A DNA stretch of 16,782 nt, taken from contig PWUO01000063.1 of the NCBI GenBank assembly GCA_003562555.1, forward strand, positions 1-16,782. The letters are read 5' to 3'. Made by a program: the position numbers and the translations under genes. Below the pieces are notes generated by a model, which saw only the letters and a list, made by a program, of their open reading frames with translations, did no database searches and was not told where the DNA came from. How positions within the stretch are numbered: the first letter of the stretch is position 1; each line of letters opens with the position of its first letter. Source of the stretch: Dehalococcoidia bacterium. GTDB lineage: Bacteria > Chloroflexota > Dehalococcoidia > GIF9 > AB-539-J10. Below, piece by piece: positions 6,315 through 13,873 of this stretch.

Positions 6315-7526
6315 TCACACCCCCGCTTCTTTGCGCAGAAGTTCCGCCTTGTCGGTCCTCTCCCATGGCAGATCGAGATCTGTCCGGCCGAAGTGGCCGT
6401 AGGCCGCCACCTGTCGATAGATCGGGCGACGCAGGTCCAGGTACCGGATGATGGCCTCCGGTCGGAAGTCAAAGTGCTTCTTGATCAGTCCGTCGATAAC
6501 CGTATCCGGCACTTTGCCAGTACCAAGGGTCTCGACTGAGATGGACAACGGGTGTGACTTACCGATGGTGTAGGCCACCTGAAGCACCGCGTAATCGGCC
6601 AATCCCGCGGCCACCACGTTCTTGGCTGCGTATCGAGCCATGTAGGCTGCAGATCGGTCCACCTTGGTCGGGTCCTTGCCAGAGAATGCACCGCCACCGT
6701 GAGGGCAGACGGACCCGTAGGAATCGACGATTATCTTGCGTCCGGTGAAGCCGGTATCGCTCACCGGTCCGCCTATTACGAACTGCCCGGCGGTGTTAAT
6801 GAACACGTCGGTATCCGGGGTCATCAGGTCCTGTGGAATGACTACGTTGACCACCTCTCTGCGTATGTCGCGCTCAATGGTTGCACGCGCGACACCATCG
6901 TCGTGATGCGCGCCGATGACGACGCAGACCAGTCGTTTCGGCATCCCGTGCTGGTATTCGATGGTGACCTGGGACTTTCCATCCGGCCTCAGGTAGGGGA
7001 TGGTTCCATTCTTCCGCACCTCCGCAAGGCGGCGGCACAGCTTGTGTGCCAGTGAAGCAGGCAGCGGCATGAGTTCCGCAGTTTCCTTACATGCGTATCC
7101 CACCATCATGCCCTGATCTCCAGCGCCGGTCATGTCCAACTCGGCATCGGTGGAACCGGCCGACCTGACCTCAAGTGACTTGTTGACACCTGCCGCGATG
7201 TCGGCCGATTGCTGCTTCAGGGAAACCATGATGCCGCACGTTCGATAATCGAAGCCGTATTCTGGTTTGGAGTAACCGACGTCTCTGATCACGTTGCGTA
7301 CGATCTCGGGTATTTCGACATAACCCTCGCAGGTGACCTCGCCCAGAATCAGCACCACTCCCATGGCCGCCGCCACCTCGCACGCGACGTGCGCGTATGG
7401 GTCATTGACTAGTATTGCATCCAGGATGGCGTCCGAAATCTGATCGCATAACTTGTCTGGATGTCCCTCGGTCACCGATTCCGAGGTTATGAGATACGAA
7501 TTTGATGAACTGAAACTGTTAGGCAT
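6315..7526 (-). CDS. metK: S-adenosylmethionine synthetase (MetK)
   Basis: A full-length, 403-residue methionine adenosyltransferase, making SAM from methionine and ATP in the cytoplasm. Seen directly: TEGHPDKLCDQISDAILD (about 19-36, nucleotide and metal contacts), the signature GAGDQGMMVGYA (134-145) and the glycine-rich GGGAFSGKDPTKVDRSAAY (277-295). Residues HPDK and GKDPTKVD are those expected for ATP, methionine and Mg/K binding. The ATG at 7526 has a strong AAGGAGGATAG site. It follows the SAH hydrolase stop by 17 bases and abuts the phosphohexomutase, so synthesis and by-product removal of the SAM cycle are co-transcribed. No SAM riboswitch is visible, as expected for a gene inside an operon. 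Confidence 0.98.
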   Translation of the reverse strand: MPNSFSSSNSYLITSESVTEGHPDKLCDQISDAILDAILVNDPYAHVACEVAAAMGVVLILGEVTCEGYVEIPEIVRNVIRDVGYSKPEYGFDYRTCGIMVSLKQQSADIAAGVNKSLEVRSAGSTDAELDMTGAGDQGMMVGYACKETAELMPLPASLAHKLCRRLAEVRKNGTIPYLRPDGKSQVTIEYQHGMPKRLVCVVIGAHHDDGVARATIERDIRREVVNVVIPQDLMTPDTDVFINTAGQFVIGGPVSDTGFTGRKIIVDSYGSVCPHGGGAFSGKDPTKVDRSAAYMARYAAKNVVAAGLADYAVLQVAYTIGKSHPLSISVETLGTGKVPDTVIDGLIKKHFDFRPEAIIRYLDLRRPIYRQVAAYGHFGRTDLDLPWERTDKAELLRKEAGV

Positions 7527-7543
7527 CTATCCTCCTTCAAACC

Positions 7544-8818
7544 CTAGGTGCCGGATTCCCAGCTCGCCAGGTACGCGATCTGGGCTTCCGTCAGTGTATC
7601 GATTTCGATGCCCATGGTCTGCAGCTTCAATCTGCCGATCTCCGCATCGATGTCCGCAGGGACGTCGTACACATCAGGTGCGAATGAACCACTGTTCCTG
7701 ATGAGATATTCTGCTGACAGTGCCTGGTTTGCGAAGCTCATGTCCATCACGCTTGCGGGGTGCCCCTCCGCTGCTGCCAGGTTAACGAGGCGGCCCTGGG
7801 CAAGGAGGTAGAGCTTCCGTCCATCCGAAAGCAGATGCTCCTCCACCATCGGGCGAACCTCGGTGACACGCACGGCCATGCCACGCAGTGCCTCGAGGGA
7901 GATCTCCACGTCGAAGTGTCCGCTGTTGGCCAAGATCGCTCCGTCCTTCATGCAGGCGAAATGGTGCCGGTCGATGACGCTCGTGTTCCCTGTGACGGTA
8001 ATGAACACGTCACCGATTGGGGCTGCCTCAATCAGCGGCATTACCTCAAATCCGTCCATTACAGCCTCGAGGGCGGCGATCGGGTCGACTTCCGTGACTA
8101 TGACACGGCTGCCCATGCCCTGCGCCCGGCGGGCTACACCCCGGCCGCACCAGCCATAGCCACAGACTACGACGCGCGTTCCGGCCCAGAGCAGGTTGGT
8201 TGCCCTTGTAATTCCGTCGAGTGTACTTTGCCCTGTACCGTAGCGGTTGTCGAAGAAGTGCTTGGTCTTCGCATCATTGACAGAGATAACCGGGTATCCA
8301 AGCTTCCCCTGCCGTGCCAGATTGCGAAGCCTGATAACGCCGGTCGTCGTCTCCTCGGTGCCGCCTATCACGTGTGGAAGGTACTCGCGGAAATCCTGGT
8401 GCAGTGTGGATACCACATCGGCTCCATCATCCATGGTGATCTGCGGCTTGTGCTGAATAGCAGTGATAATGTGTCGGTAGTAGCGGTCGTTGTCTTCCGC
8501 CCTGACTGCGTGAACCGCAATACCCTGCATCACCAGGGCTGCGGCGACCTCATCCTGCGTGCTCAAAGGATTCGAGGCACAGAGCACCACGTTGGCTCCC
8601 CCGTCCTTCAGCGTGAGCATCAGGTTGGCTGTCTCTGTGGTGACGTGGAGGCATGCAGAGATACGCACACCATCGAGCGGTCTTTCCTCTGCGAACCGTT
8701 GCCGGATCTGTCCCAGCACCGGCATATCCAGGGACGCCCACTCGATACGTTTCTGGCCCTCGGGGGCTAGGGAAAGGTCCCTGATGTCGTACCGATTGAT
8801 GTCTAGAGTCTTGTCCAT
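7544..8818 (-). CDS. ahcY: S-adenosylhomocysteine hydrolase (adenosylhomocysteinase)
   Basis: A 424-residue NAD-dependent enzyme that splits S-adenosylhomocysteine into adenosine and homocysteine, relieving product inhibition of methyltransferases. Catalytic residues align with the well-studied enzyme: Asp130/131, Glu155/156 (GGTEETTTG), Lys186, Asp190 and Asn191 (NDAKTKHFFDN). The NAD-binding GYGWCGRG is at 220-227; NSGHFDVEI and GRLVNLAAAEGHP lie near the C-terminal side. The protein is short and ends soon after EAQIAYLASWESGT. It lacks the C-terminal extension of eukaryotic and many bacterial enzymes, as in archaeal/Thermotoga types. The ATG at 8818 has a TGGAGGATAT site. It overlaps the upstream kinase gene by 16 bases and precedes metK. 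Confidence 0.97.
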   Translation of the reverse strand: MDKTLDINRYDIRDLSLAPEGQKRIEWASLDMPVLGQIRQRFAEERPLDGVRISACLHVTTETANLMLTLKDGGANVVLCASNPLSTQDEVAAALVMQGIAVHAVRAEDNDRYYRHIITAIQHKPQITMDDGADVVSTLHQDFREYLPHVIGGTEETTTGVIRLRNLARQGKLGYPVISVNDAKTKHFFDNRYGTGQSTLDGITRATNLLWAGTRVVVCGYGWCGRGVARRAQGMGSRVIVTEVDPIAALEAVMDGFEVMPLIEAAPIGDVFITVTGNTSVIDRHHFACMKDGAILANSGHFDVEISLEALRGMAVRVTEVRPMVEEHLLSDGRKLYLLAQGRLVNLAAAEGHPASVMDMSFANQALSAEYLIRNSGSFAPDVYDVPADIDAEIGRLKLQTMGIEIDTLTEAQIAYLASWESGT

Positions 8819-10407
8819 ATATCCTCCAGGATGGCGTTGGTTGCCTGAGTTGCGTCGATCCTGATGTGGTCATCTTCTGAGAATTCGACCACTTCCTCTC
8901 GGCAGGGGATCTGGGCCTCCAGTATCTCCGGCCTGCCATCCGAGGCCGTTGCAGCACCCTGCCGTTCCGTCAGGCGCTGTAACAGGACCTCGTGCGGCGC
9001 TGTAGATTCCACCAGCACCGCCCTTGCGCCAATTCGACTCGCCGTCCCAATGGCGAGTGTGCGCTCACGAGATCTCAGGAAGGATGCGTCTAGAATAACA
9101 CAGCCTCCCGAGGCAAGCACTGGCTGCGCCTGGCGCAGCATTTCGTCATATGTTCGCCGTGTCCACTCGGGCGTGTATATGCCCTGTCCGAAAGGCTCGT
9201 ATCGATGTGTAGCGGTCGTCAGCCCGGCCAGTTGCTTTCGCACTACGTCCGACGAGACTACCGTGCCTGCCAGCAGAGATCCGAGTCGTTCGGCCACTGT
9301 GCTCTTGCCGGAGCCGGTAAGTCCGGACATAATCACCATGATCCCATGGCCCGTTGCGTAGCTGCGTGCCAGTTGGAAATACGTCCGTGCCAGCCACCGT
9401 GCCTTGCGCCTGTCGTCGTCTGGAATCATCGGGTCGCTCAGTTTAAAACCTTCGACCTTCCCCCGCACCACCGCACGGTAGCACTTGTAGAACGACATGA
9501 GTTCAAGTGCTCCTGCGTCCTCGGCGGCAGATACATACTCGTCCGCGAAAGCACGTGACAGATCACGCCTGCGAAGCCTGTCGAGGTCCATCGCGAGGAA
9601 AGCCACTTCCGAGATGACGTCTCCATACCTGAACCGGTCGTTGAACTCGATGCAATCGTAGATGCAGATGCCGTTCGTCATGCATACGTGGGCTGCGTGC
9701 AGGTCGCCGTGACAGTCACGTATTCGCGCTTCCTCGACCCGCCGGGCGAGAAGTGTGGACTGCGTGGATAGAAAGTGGTCGGTGTAATCGCGAAGCAGCA
9801 CGTGGTTTGCCTGCGTGATTGTGGTCCCCACGTTCGACATCGTCTGTTCGAAGTTCTCATCTGTATTAATTCGGATGGCTTCGGCACTGCCGAACGCGGA
9901 TACTTCCGGCGAAGTGGCTGCGTTCTTGTGAAATGCCGCCAGTCTTAATGCGATGGCCTGCATCATCGCACTTGTAGCTGTCCCTTCATGAAGCAGACGG
10001 TCGAGCATACGCTCCGGCGGCAGGCGCCGCATCTTTACCGCATGCTCTACCGCCTGTCCCTCACCTTCAACATGGAGGTATCCTTGGCTGTCCCTCGTTA
10101 TCGGAACGACGCCGAGATAGGCATCAGGGCAGAGCCTGCGGTTAAGGTGGACTTCCTGTTCGCAGAAGTAGCGTCTGTCCTCGAAGGTGGAATAGTCGAG
10201 ATAGCCCAGGTTGATCGGCTTCTTGACCTTGTAGACGAGGTCGCCCGCGAGGAAGAGCAGGGACATCTGGGTCTGGAGGAAATCCACACGTCCGGGATTG
10301 TGTGGATATGACTCCGGAAGCCTCAGTGCCCCTGCCAGTTCTTCGGGTGAGGGAGAGGGAGTGTGCCTGCACGGTTCGTTATGCGAACACGAACGTCGCT
10401 CGGGCAA
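8803..10407 (-). CDS. APH-like phosphotransferase fused to P-loop kinase domain, unknown substrate
   Basis: A 534-residue fusion. Residues about 20-340 form an aminoglycoside-phosphotransferase-like kinase: VYKVKKPINLGYLDYST (ATP lysine region), the catalytic loop DCHGDLHAAHV (231-241), and YDCIEFNDRFRYGD (metal Asp near 251). Residues about 355-534 form a P-loop NTPase with Walker A GLTGSGKST (362-370), ILDASFL as a likely Walker B region and DVVRK, resembling zeta-toxin/gluconate-kinase-like kinases. This architecture is a known uncharacterised family in many bacteria; the substrate is not known to me. The TTG start at 10407 is chosen because GGAGGG lies about six bases upstream and no other start precedes the conserved LPESYPHNPGRV region. 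It overlaps the DUF35 gene by 29 bases and ahcY by 16, so it is translationally tied to both. Confidence 0.88.
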   Translation of the reverse strand: MPERRSCSHNEPCRHTPSPSPEELAGALRLPESYPHNPGRVDFLQTQMSLLFLAGDLVYKVKKPINLGYLDYSTFEDRRYFCEQEVHLNRRLCPDAYLGVVPITRDSQGYLHVEGEGQAVEHAVKMRRLPPERMLDRLLHEGTATSAMMQAIALRLAAFHKNAATSPEVSAFGSAEAIRINTDENFEQTMSNVGTTITQANHVLLRDYTDHFLSTQSTLLARRVEEARIRDCHGDLHAAHVCMTNGICIYDCIEFNDRFRYGDVISEVAFLAMDLDRLRRRDLSRAFADEYVSAAEDAGALELMSFYKCYRAVVRGKVEGFKLSDPMIPDDDRRKARWLARTYFQLARSYATGHGIMVIMSGLTGSGKSTVAERLGSLLAGTVVSSDVVRKQLAGLTTATHRYEPFGQGIYTPEWTRRTYDEMLRQAQPVLASGGCVILDASFLRSRERTLAIGTASRIGARAVLVESTAPHEVLLQRLTERQGAATASDGRPEILEAQIPCREEVVEFSEDDHIRIDATQATNAILEDIWTRL

Positions 10408-10810
10408 ATGAACCCTCCGCCTCCTTGTCTCCCATCATGTACGTGTCTCCCGGGAGAGACTTCATCTTGCTCCCCAGTTTCACCTGTTTCCCGATGAGGT
10501 CCAGAGAGATCCGGTTAGGGTCGATGTCGGTAAGGTTGCCCAGGAGCCACGGACCTTCATCCAGTTCGACCATTACTACGGTGTAGGGCACCTCCGCGTC
10601 TCGGCCCTCGGCGGGGACGTACGAAACGGTGAAGGTCACTACCTTGCCGCTGCCCTTCAGTTGCTCGACCTCGACGCTGGTTGAACCACATTCCTGGCAG
10701 ACCATCTTCGGTGGACAGGTGTACTTCCCACAGTCGTTGCACTTGAGCCCGAGGAGTTTCCCCCTCTTGAGCGACTTGTTGTACTCCTTGAACGTAAGCT
10801 TGTATTCCAT
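10379..10810 (-). CDS. DUF35 Zn-ribbon/OB-fold protein, thiolase partner
   Basis: A 143-residue protein with an N-terminal rubredoxin-like zinc ribbon, Cys24-x2-Cys27 and Cys38-x2-Cys41, followed by an OB-fold (VVTFTVSYVPAEGRDAEVPYTVVMVEL and onward). This is the DUF35/ACAT-associated family. Members bind thiolase-fold enzymes and help pass or bind acyl-CoA, as in the archaeal thiolase-HMG-CoA synthase complex and the actinobacterial ChsH2-Ltp2 steroid aldolase. Here it lies 21 bases after a thiolase gene, so a two-subunit thiolase complex is the natural reading. A GAGAGGAG ribosome site precedes the ATG. Its end overlaps the kinase gene start by 29 bases. Confidence 0.93.
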   Translation of the reverse strand: MEYKLTFKEYNKSLKRGKLLGLKCNDCGKYTCPPKMVCQECGSTSVEVEQLKGSGKVVTFTVSYVPAEGRDAEVPYTVVMVELDEGPWLLGNLTDIDPNRISLDLIGKQVKLGSKMKSLPGDTYMMGDKEAEGSFARATFVFA

Positions 10811-10831
10811 TGCGCGTCTCCTCTCTGGAGC

Positions 10832-12007
10832 CTACCAGCCCCTCTTGAGCACCATGTTGCACAGCACTCCGTCGCCGCCAAGCGTGTCGGTAAGTCCTAT
10901 CTTGACGTCCTCGACCTGTCGACCCGGCTCAGCCTCGCCTCGCATCTGGTGTACGATGTCGACGGCCTGAGACGCGCCGGTGGCGCCGATGGGGTGTCCC
11001 TTGGATTTTAGTCCGCCGGACATGTTGATGGCCACCTTGCCACCGCGGTCGGCCTGTCCCGTCTCCCACAACTGGCCACCCTTGCCGAATTCGGCGAAGC
11101 CAAGGCTCTCCACTGCGATGATGCTTGCGATGCTGAAGCAGTCGTGCAACTCGCACAGATCGACGTCATCCGGGCCGATGCCCGCCATGTCATATGCCTG
11201 TTTCGCCGAGACCTCGCGGGCACGAATCCTGGGTGCGTAGTCCTTCTGCGCGCTGAGCTTGCCCGACGATGCCTGTCCGACACCGGCTATGTAGACCGGC
11301 TTACTGGTGAGCTTCTTCGCTACATCCTCGGACGCAATGATCATCGCTGCGGCTCCATCTGAGAACGGGCAGCAATCGTAAAGCTGCAATGGACTGCAGA
11401 CCATGAAGCTCTTGAGGACGTCCTCTACCGTGATCTCCTTCTGAAACTGCGCGTACTTGTTGTGCACACCGTACTTATGTGACTGTACGGTCACCAGCGC
11501 CATCTGTTCCTTCAGACGCTCAAGCGGAACGTCGTACTTTGCCGTGTAAAGATGGGCAAGCATGGCGAACAGGCCAGGAAACGTCAGGCCGGCTGGATAC
11601 TCGTAGTGCGAGTCGTGAGCCATGGCGAATGTCCTGGTGGCGAGGGGTGTGCCCATCTTGGCTGATGTTTCCACGCCTCCGGCCAGGACGATGTCATAGA
11701 AGCCGGACGCAACCCACATGAACGCGTCGCGTATCGCAAGACTGGCCGAGGCGCACGCACCCTCGTAGCGGGTGGCGGGAATGTTCGTGGCGCCCAGGTC
11801 GTCCGCAATGTAGGACTGGATCATGATCTGCCCTTCCGAGAAGTCGCCAAGTACGTTGCCTACGTAGAGCGCCTGGACATCTTTGGCTGAAATGCCGGAC
11901 TCGATGATGGCGTCCATCGCGGCTTCGTTGAAAAGCTCGACTGAGGACTTCTCAGCCGCGAAGGTGAAGGGCGTATGCCCGACGCCGACTATCGCTACTT
12001 TTCTCAT
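10832..12007 (-). CDS. Thiolase-family (SCP-x-like) acyl-CoA acyltransferase
   Basis: A 391-residue thiolase-fold enzyme of the lipid-transfer/SCP-x branch. Nucleophile Cys85 lies in YEGACASAS, His288 in CELHDCFS and His338 in GGLKSKGHPIGATG, so the main catalytic residues are present. The usual C-terminal CxG signature is replaced by TLGGDGVLCNMVLKR (Cys383), as is common in this branch. It probably condenses or cleaves acyl-CoA, perhaps as an acetoacetyl-CoA thiolase, in complex with the DUF35 protein. Presence of Cys85 argues against a pure Ltp2-type retro-aldolase. A strong AAGGAGG site lies about ten bases before the ATG. The 88-base gap to the upstream acyl-CoA dehydrogenase carries a likely promoter. 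Substrate chain length cannot be told from sequence. Confidence 0.92.
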   Translation of the reverse strand: MRKVAIVGVGHTPFTFAAEKSSVELFNEAAMDAIIESGISAKDVQALYVGNVLGDFSEGQIMIQSYIADDLGATNIPATRYEGACASASLAIRDAFMWVASGFYDIVLAGGVETSAKMGTPLATRTFAMAHDSHYEYPAGLTFPGLFAMLAHLYTAKYDVPLERLKEQMALVTVQSHKYGVHNKYAQFQKEITVEDVLKSFMVCSPLQLYDCCPFSDGAAAMIIASEDVAKKLTSKPVYIAGVGQASSGKLSAQKDYAPRIRAREVSAKQAYDMAGIGPDDVDLCELHDCFSIASIIAVESLGFAEFGKGGQLWETGQADRGGKVAINMSGGLKSKGHPIGATGASQAVDIVHQMRGEAEPGRQVEDVKIGLTDTLGGDGVLCNMVLKRGW

Positions 12008-12041
12008 GGGTCTGAACCTCCTTGCGCAGACTGACGGACTG

Positions 12042-12062
12042 ATTATACCAGCGCAGCGCTGG
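12042..12062 (-). promoter_or_regulatory. Candidate thiolase-gene promoter with 15-bp palindrome
   Basis: On the minus strand a perfect TATAAT (12042-12047) is preceded by TG plus one base, an extended -10. It lies 35 bases from the thiolase ATG. Directly against it is CCAGCGCAGCGCTGG (12048-12062), two perfect seven-base arms around a single base, where a repressor would block RNA polymerase. No good -35 is seen 17 bases up, consistent with an extended -10 or an activator. A terminator reading is less likely, as no T-run follows. It may subdivide the long gene cluster. Confidence 0.45.
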
Positions 12063-12095
12063 GCATCATAGCGAACCGGACAGGGGCGGGAACGC

Positions 12096-13238
12096 TCACT
12101 TCATACCGAGAACCTGCCGTGCAATGGCCCACCGCTGCATCTCGGACGTGCCCTCGTATATCTCGGTGATGCGCTGATCCCTTGCGTAGCGTTCGACTGA
12201 GGCCTCGCGGGTGTATCCGATGCCACCGAATACCTGAACTGCGCGATGGCAGATGCGTCCCGCAGCTTCACTGGCATACAGTTTCGCCATCGCCGACTCC
12301 TTGACGGCAAGGTTGCCGCGATCGATGAGCCACGCTGCCCGGTAGGTGAGCAATCGAGACACCTCCAGTTCGGTGGCGGAGTCGGCGATCATCCATTGTA
12401 TCGCCTGAAGCTGTGCCAGCGCCTTGCCGAACGCATGCCGTTCCTGTGCATAGCGCACCATCTCTTCGTATGCCGAGCGTGCAATGCCGAGTGCCTGTGC
12501 CGCGACGCTGACGCGGCTCTTGTCGATGGACTCCAGCGCGATGATGAGTCCTTCCCCTTCCTCACCGATGAGCGCGCTCTTTGGCACCACGCACTGGTCG
12601 AAGATAATCTCGTTGGTCGAGGAGCAGTGCTGTCCGGTCTTACGTTCACGTCTGCCGATCGAAAATCCCGGAGTATCGCGCTCCACGACGAAGGCACTCA
12701 CCCCGCGGTGGCCGAGACTCGGGTCCCTTGTGGCGAATACGACGCCAAAGGACGCCTCCTCTGAATTGCTGATAAACGTCTTGGTTCCGTTGAGTTCGTA
12801 GCCCGCAGCAGTTTCCCTATAGCGCATTCGCATAGTCGCGACATCGCTGCCCCCCTCAGGTTCGGTGAGCGCGAAGTAGGCGATCTCACCGCGCGAGCAT
12901 CTCGGGATGTAGTTCGACTTCTGTTGCTCGGTACCGTGCATGCAGATGCCGTCCATGGCGACGCCGCAGCTAACGAGGTATGCCACTGAAAGGCCGCCCG
13001 AGGCGCGCGCAAGCTCCTCGGTCGCGATGCACAGCATCGTCTTGCCGCTTCCTCCACCTCCGTACTCCTCAGGCAAAGCCAGGCTGCACAGCCCCAGGTC
13101 GGCCAGATGATGCCAGACTTCCCACGGGAATCGCTCCTCTTCCTCCCAGTGGGCGGCGTTGGGGGCGACCTCCGATTCGACGAATTCCCGTACTGCTGAG
13201 CGAAAGAGCACCTGTTGTTCATCGTGATCGAAGTTCAT
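12096..13238 (-). CDS. Acyl-CoA dehydrogenase
   Basis: A 380-residue FAD-dependent acyl-CoA dehydrogenase, which introduces the alpha-beta double bond into acyl-CoA and passes electrons to electron-transfer flavoprotein. The order of domains is normal: an alpha-helical N-terminal domain, the beta domain with FALTEPEGGSDVATMR and NGTKTFISN, then the C-terminal helical domain with ERHAFGKALAQLQAIQW and QVFGGIGYTRE. The catalytic base is Glu362 in RITEIYEGTSEMQR, the position used by short- and medium-chain enzymes. The substrate is not determined. A GAGGGAATGAC ribosome site precedes the ATG, ten bases after the archaemetzincin stop. No ETF genes are in the window. With the thiolase and DUF35 genes downstream it suggests a small fatty- or branched-acyl-CoA degradation unit. 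Confidence 0.95.
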   Translation of the reverse strand: MNFDHDEQQVLFRSAVREFVESEVAPNAAHWEEEERFPWEVWHHLADLGLCSLALPEEYGGGGSGKTMLCIATEELARASGGLSVAYLVSCGVAMDGICMHGTEQQKSNYIPRCSRGEIAYFALTEPEGGSDVATMRMRYRETAAGYELNGTKTFISNSEEASFGVVFATRDPSLGHRGVSAFVVERDTPGFSIGRRERKTGQHCSSTNEIIFDQCVVPKSALIGEEGEGLIIALESIDKSRVSVAAQALGIARSAYEEMVRYAQERHAFGKALAQLQAIQWMIADSATELEVSRLLTYRAAWLIDRGNLAVKESAMAKLYASEAAGRICHRAVQVFGGIGYTREASVERYARDQRITEIYEGTSEMQRWAIARQVLGMK

Positions 13239-13248
13239 GTCATTCCCT

Positions 13249-13773
13249 CTATCCTTCGGCGATAATCTCAGGCAGTCGAGAAAGTTCTCTCACGCAGCGC
13301 CTACAGTAGCTGCATGACTTATTATCGGTGTCCTGCAAGGTCTGCGAGTAGGTCATCACACAGGCTGGATCGCCACAGTGACCGAGGCCAAGCAAATGGC
13401 CGGTCTCGTGAAGTATCTCCTTTGCGGCTCGTTCCGCCAGGATCCGCTGATCGCCCCCTGTGTTTGAGAGCCGGGCGAGCGAGATAATGCCTGCGGCCTG
13501 CGCTGGAGCTGCGTACCCGAATACATAGTCCAATCCTGGCGCCACGAGGTCGCACGATGTCACACCGATGGTCAACTGGTTGGGCTGATGACTTCTGTGA
13601 AGACGCTCGAACAGGTCAGCCACGTTAAGGGCGACCGTACCTGCCGCTTCCTCCGGGTCGCCGCAGCGAGGCGCAATCTCATATTCCCAGGGGAGGATGT
13701 CCTTCAGGCGCTGCACGGTTGCCTGAATCAGTTGTGCGTCGACACCATTCAATGGCACGATGGTCATTCGCAT
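13249..13773 (-). CDS. amzA: Archaemetzincin family zinc metalloprotease
   Basis: A 174-residue metzincin. The signature is clear: HETGHLLGLGH at 122-132 (zinc ligands His122, His126 and probably His132; base Glu123), then Cys133-x4-Cys138-x-Met140 and a later Cys157-x2-Cys160. That matches the archaemetzincin zinc-plus-cysteine pattern, with a second structural zinc expected on the cysteines. No signal peptide is seen, so it probably acts in the cytoplasm. Substrates of the family are largely unknown. The start at 13773 gives the normal MxxIVPLNGVD beginning and has GTGGGAG nine bases upstream. An ATG at 13824 with GAGGATGAT is an alternative, adding 17 untypical residues. It sits between the MTA phosphorylase (100 bases) and acyl-CoA dehydrogenase (10 bases). 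Confidence 0.92.
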   Translation of the reverse strand: MRMTIVPLNGVDAQLIQATVQRLKDILPWEYEIAPRCGDPEEAAGTVALNVADLFERLHRSHQPNQLTIGVTSCDLVAPGLDYVFGYAAPAQAAGIISLARLSNTGGDQRILAERAAKEILHETGHLLGLGHCGDPACVMTYSQTLQDTDNKSCSYCRRCVRELSRLPEIIAEG

Positions 13774-13873
13774 GCTGCACATCTCCCACGGTACGCGCCC
13801 GTTTGCCGGGTTCGCCTGGCCCATATCATCCTCGTGGAGCGAGCATGCACATCTGCGGGCGCGGGCACGGATG

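Noticed and set aside
7760..8770. 336-residue plus-strand frame antisense to ahcY
   Set aside because: Long only because of GC-rich codon bias opposite a highly conserved gene; composition is unlike a protein family.
12048..12062. Palindrome as a rho-independent terminator of the acyl-CoA dehydrogenase gene
   Set aside because: The minus strand continues TATAATCAG, not a T-run, and the loop would be a single base; promoter/operator fits better.
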